From the NCBI GenBank assembly GCA_002863125.1, contig PKEB01000026.1, forward strand, positions 1-64,000: DNA of 64,000 nucleotides. The letters run 5' to 3'. Positions within the stretch are counted from its first letter, which is position 1. The number at the start of each line of letters is the position of its first letter. A model generated the notes under the pieces. It was not told the DNA's origin and made no database searches. It was given only the letters and a program-made list of their open reading frames with translations. The stretch is from Flavobacteriales bacterium. GTDB taxonomy: Bacteria; Bacteroidota; Bacteroidia; Flavobacteriales_D; Sanyastnellaceae. Positions 63,288 to 64,000 of the stretch are shown here, piece after piece. The position numbers were made by a program, and so were the translations under genes.

Positions 63288-64000
63288 ATGGTGCACAGCC
63301 ATCCCCAGCGTGACATCCTCCCGGCCGGCAGCTCGGCTTCTGACTGGTGCACCCACCCTGAAACGCTTCAAGCCTTCTGGCCTTTTGCCGGGAATACAAC
63401 GGGCATCGCTGCGGCCATTGCCGCCCGCGGTTCGGTCGACCTGCAGCGCCGAAAACACACGGCGGATTGCATCCTGGGCCAATACGCCAAAGCGGGCATG
63501 AGCCCACCACAGGCATTGATCGAGTTTGCTGAAGGAGCTGAGGTGGTCTCCGTAGGGCATCAACTGCAGGCCGGCGGAGGTCCGGCATTTTTTCATTACA
63601 AAATCCTGTCGGCCTTGCGCTGGGCAGCTCAACTTCGGGCCTCAGGTACGCCGGCAGTAGCGGTGTTTTGGATGGCATCGGAAGACCACGATTTTGAAGA
63701 GATCGCTCGGACACATGGTCCGGGTGGTCCCACCTTTGAGTGGACTCCCGAACGCTTGGATGAAGCCCCGGTCGGTCGCATCACATGGGATGCCGATGCC
63801 GAAAATGCCTGGCAGGCCTGGTGCCAATCGGTTTCACAATCCACGGGGACGGTCGACGACATCCCCATGCCGCTGGCCCATCGGGTGCGGCATTGGTTGG
63901 AAGAGTGGTTTGGCCAAGAGAACCTGTTGGTGATCGACGGTGATGATGCCGAGTTGAAAGCGTCGGCTCGCGGCATCTTGGAGCCTGAGTGGAGTGGGGA
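63288..64000 (+). CDS. bshC: bacillithiol biosynthesis cysteine-adding enzyme BshC (5' part)
   Basis: The frame from ATG 63288 is open to the window end (at least 237 codons, no stop). It contains GHQLQAGGGPAFFHYKILSA (about 91-110) and VFWMASEDHDFEEI (about 129-142), the BshC signatures. BshC joins cysteine to GlcN-malate in the last step of bacillithiol synthesis. It begins 12 nt after the type B cargo gene. The C-terminal coiled-coil part lies beyond the window. Confidence 0.92.
   Translation, partial: MVHSHPQRDILPAGSSASDWCTHPETLQAFWPFAGNTTGIAAAIAARGSVDLQRRKHTADCILGQYAKAGMSPPQALIEFAEGAEVVSVGHQLQAGGGPAFFHYKILSALRWAAQLRASGTPAVAVFWMASEDHDFEEIARTHGPGGPTFEWTPERLDEAPVGRITWDADAENAWQAWCQSVSQSTGTVDDIPMPLAHRVRHWLEEWFGQENLLVIDGDDAELKASARGILEPEWSG

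Overview
The window is chromosomal DNA from a member of the Bacteroidota, most likely a relatively GC-rich, free-living (probably marine) Flavobacteriales-type bacterium. Evidence: type IX secretion sorting domains (type A on the proteins at 4700-7738 and 48284-50179, type B at 62217-63275), a complete Bat aerotolerance operon, a DUF5916 protein, a non-SusC TonB-dependent receptor, serC-serA-DUF1015 gene order, TTTG-N19/20-TAnnTTTG-like promoters, almost no Shine-Dalgarno sequences, and a bacillithiol gene (bshC). Hand-counted GC is about 60-67 % in most genes, about 40 % in the first ~600 bases, and about 45 % in parts of the gene at 51202-53085. The species cannot be named from the sequence.

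Layout. 1-860: AT-rich zone with two tiny overlapping membrane-protein genes, then tRNA-Ala(GGC) with its promoter and terminator. 1-7.7 kb: ICMT-like membrane methyltransferase, modular collagen-like secreted protein, DUF3089 lipoprotein hydrolase and a divergent secreted M36 metalloprotease. 7.7-16.2 kb (minus): eight-gene moxR-DUF58-batA-E operon with overlapping or abutting genes. 16.3-20.5 kb (plus): a MazG/HisE-like pyrophosphohydrolase and a DUF4442 protein, then [16 protein letters not shown], with infC apparently starting at AUU. 20.6-24.5 kb: two convergent TPR lipoproteins, recA and a Bcp peroxiredoxin. 24.5-27 kb: priA. 27-36.8 kb (minus): zapB-like, zapA, rny, flippase, DUF4476 protein, serC, serA, DUF1015, yggS, a 92-aa membrane protein and a beta-propeller protein, mostly joined by ATGA overlaps. 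36.9-46.8 kb: cell envelope genes (M23 peptidase, DUF5916 protein, MltG, GNAT, Wza-like lipoprotein, RfbC, MltD-like transglycosylase) plus CysQ and a family III CoA-transferase. 46.9-53.1 kb: photolyase, a cupredoxin plus three-FAS1 secreted protein, a TIGR01777 epimerase and an LVIVD-repeat protein with a dockerin-like tail. 53.1-64 kb: ABC exporter, TonB-dependent receptor, orphan peptide-binding lipoprotein, ACMSD, an ECF sigma operon with a putative membrane-bound regulator and an exported protein, a type B T9SS cargo protein, and bshC running off the end.

How it fits together. Most of the window is core housekeeping (translation, recombination and replication restart, division and RNA turnover, serine synthesis, peptidoglycan processing) interleaved with exported proteins that use several surface-targeting routes: T9SS A and B signals, lipoboxes and possible EF-hand/dockerin-like modules. 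I see no mobile element, CRISPR array, prophage or defence island. The most unusual items are the cupredoxin-FAS1 protein built from three exact 417-bp units, the 101-residue Gln/Asp tract in BatC, the AUU-initiated infC, the coupled small-protein pair in the AT-rich corner, and the modular collagen-like protein.
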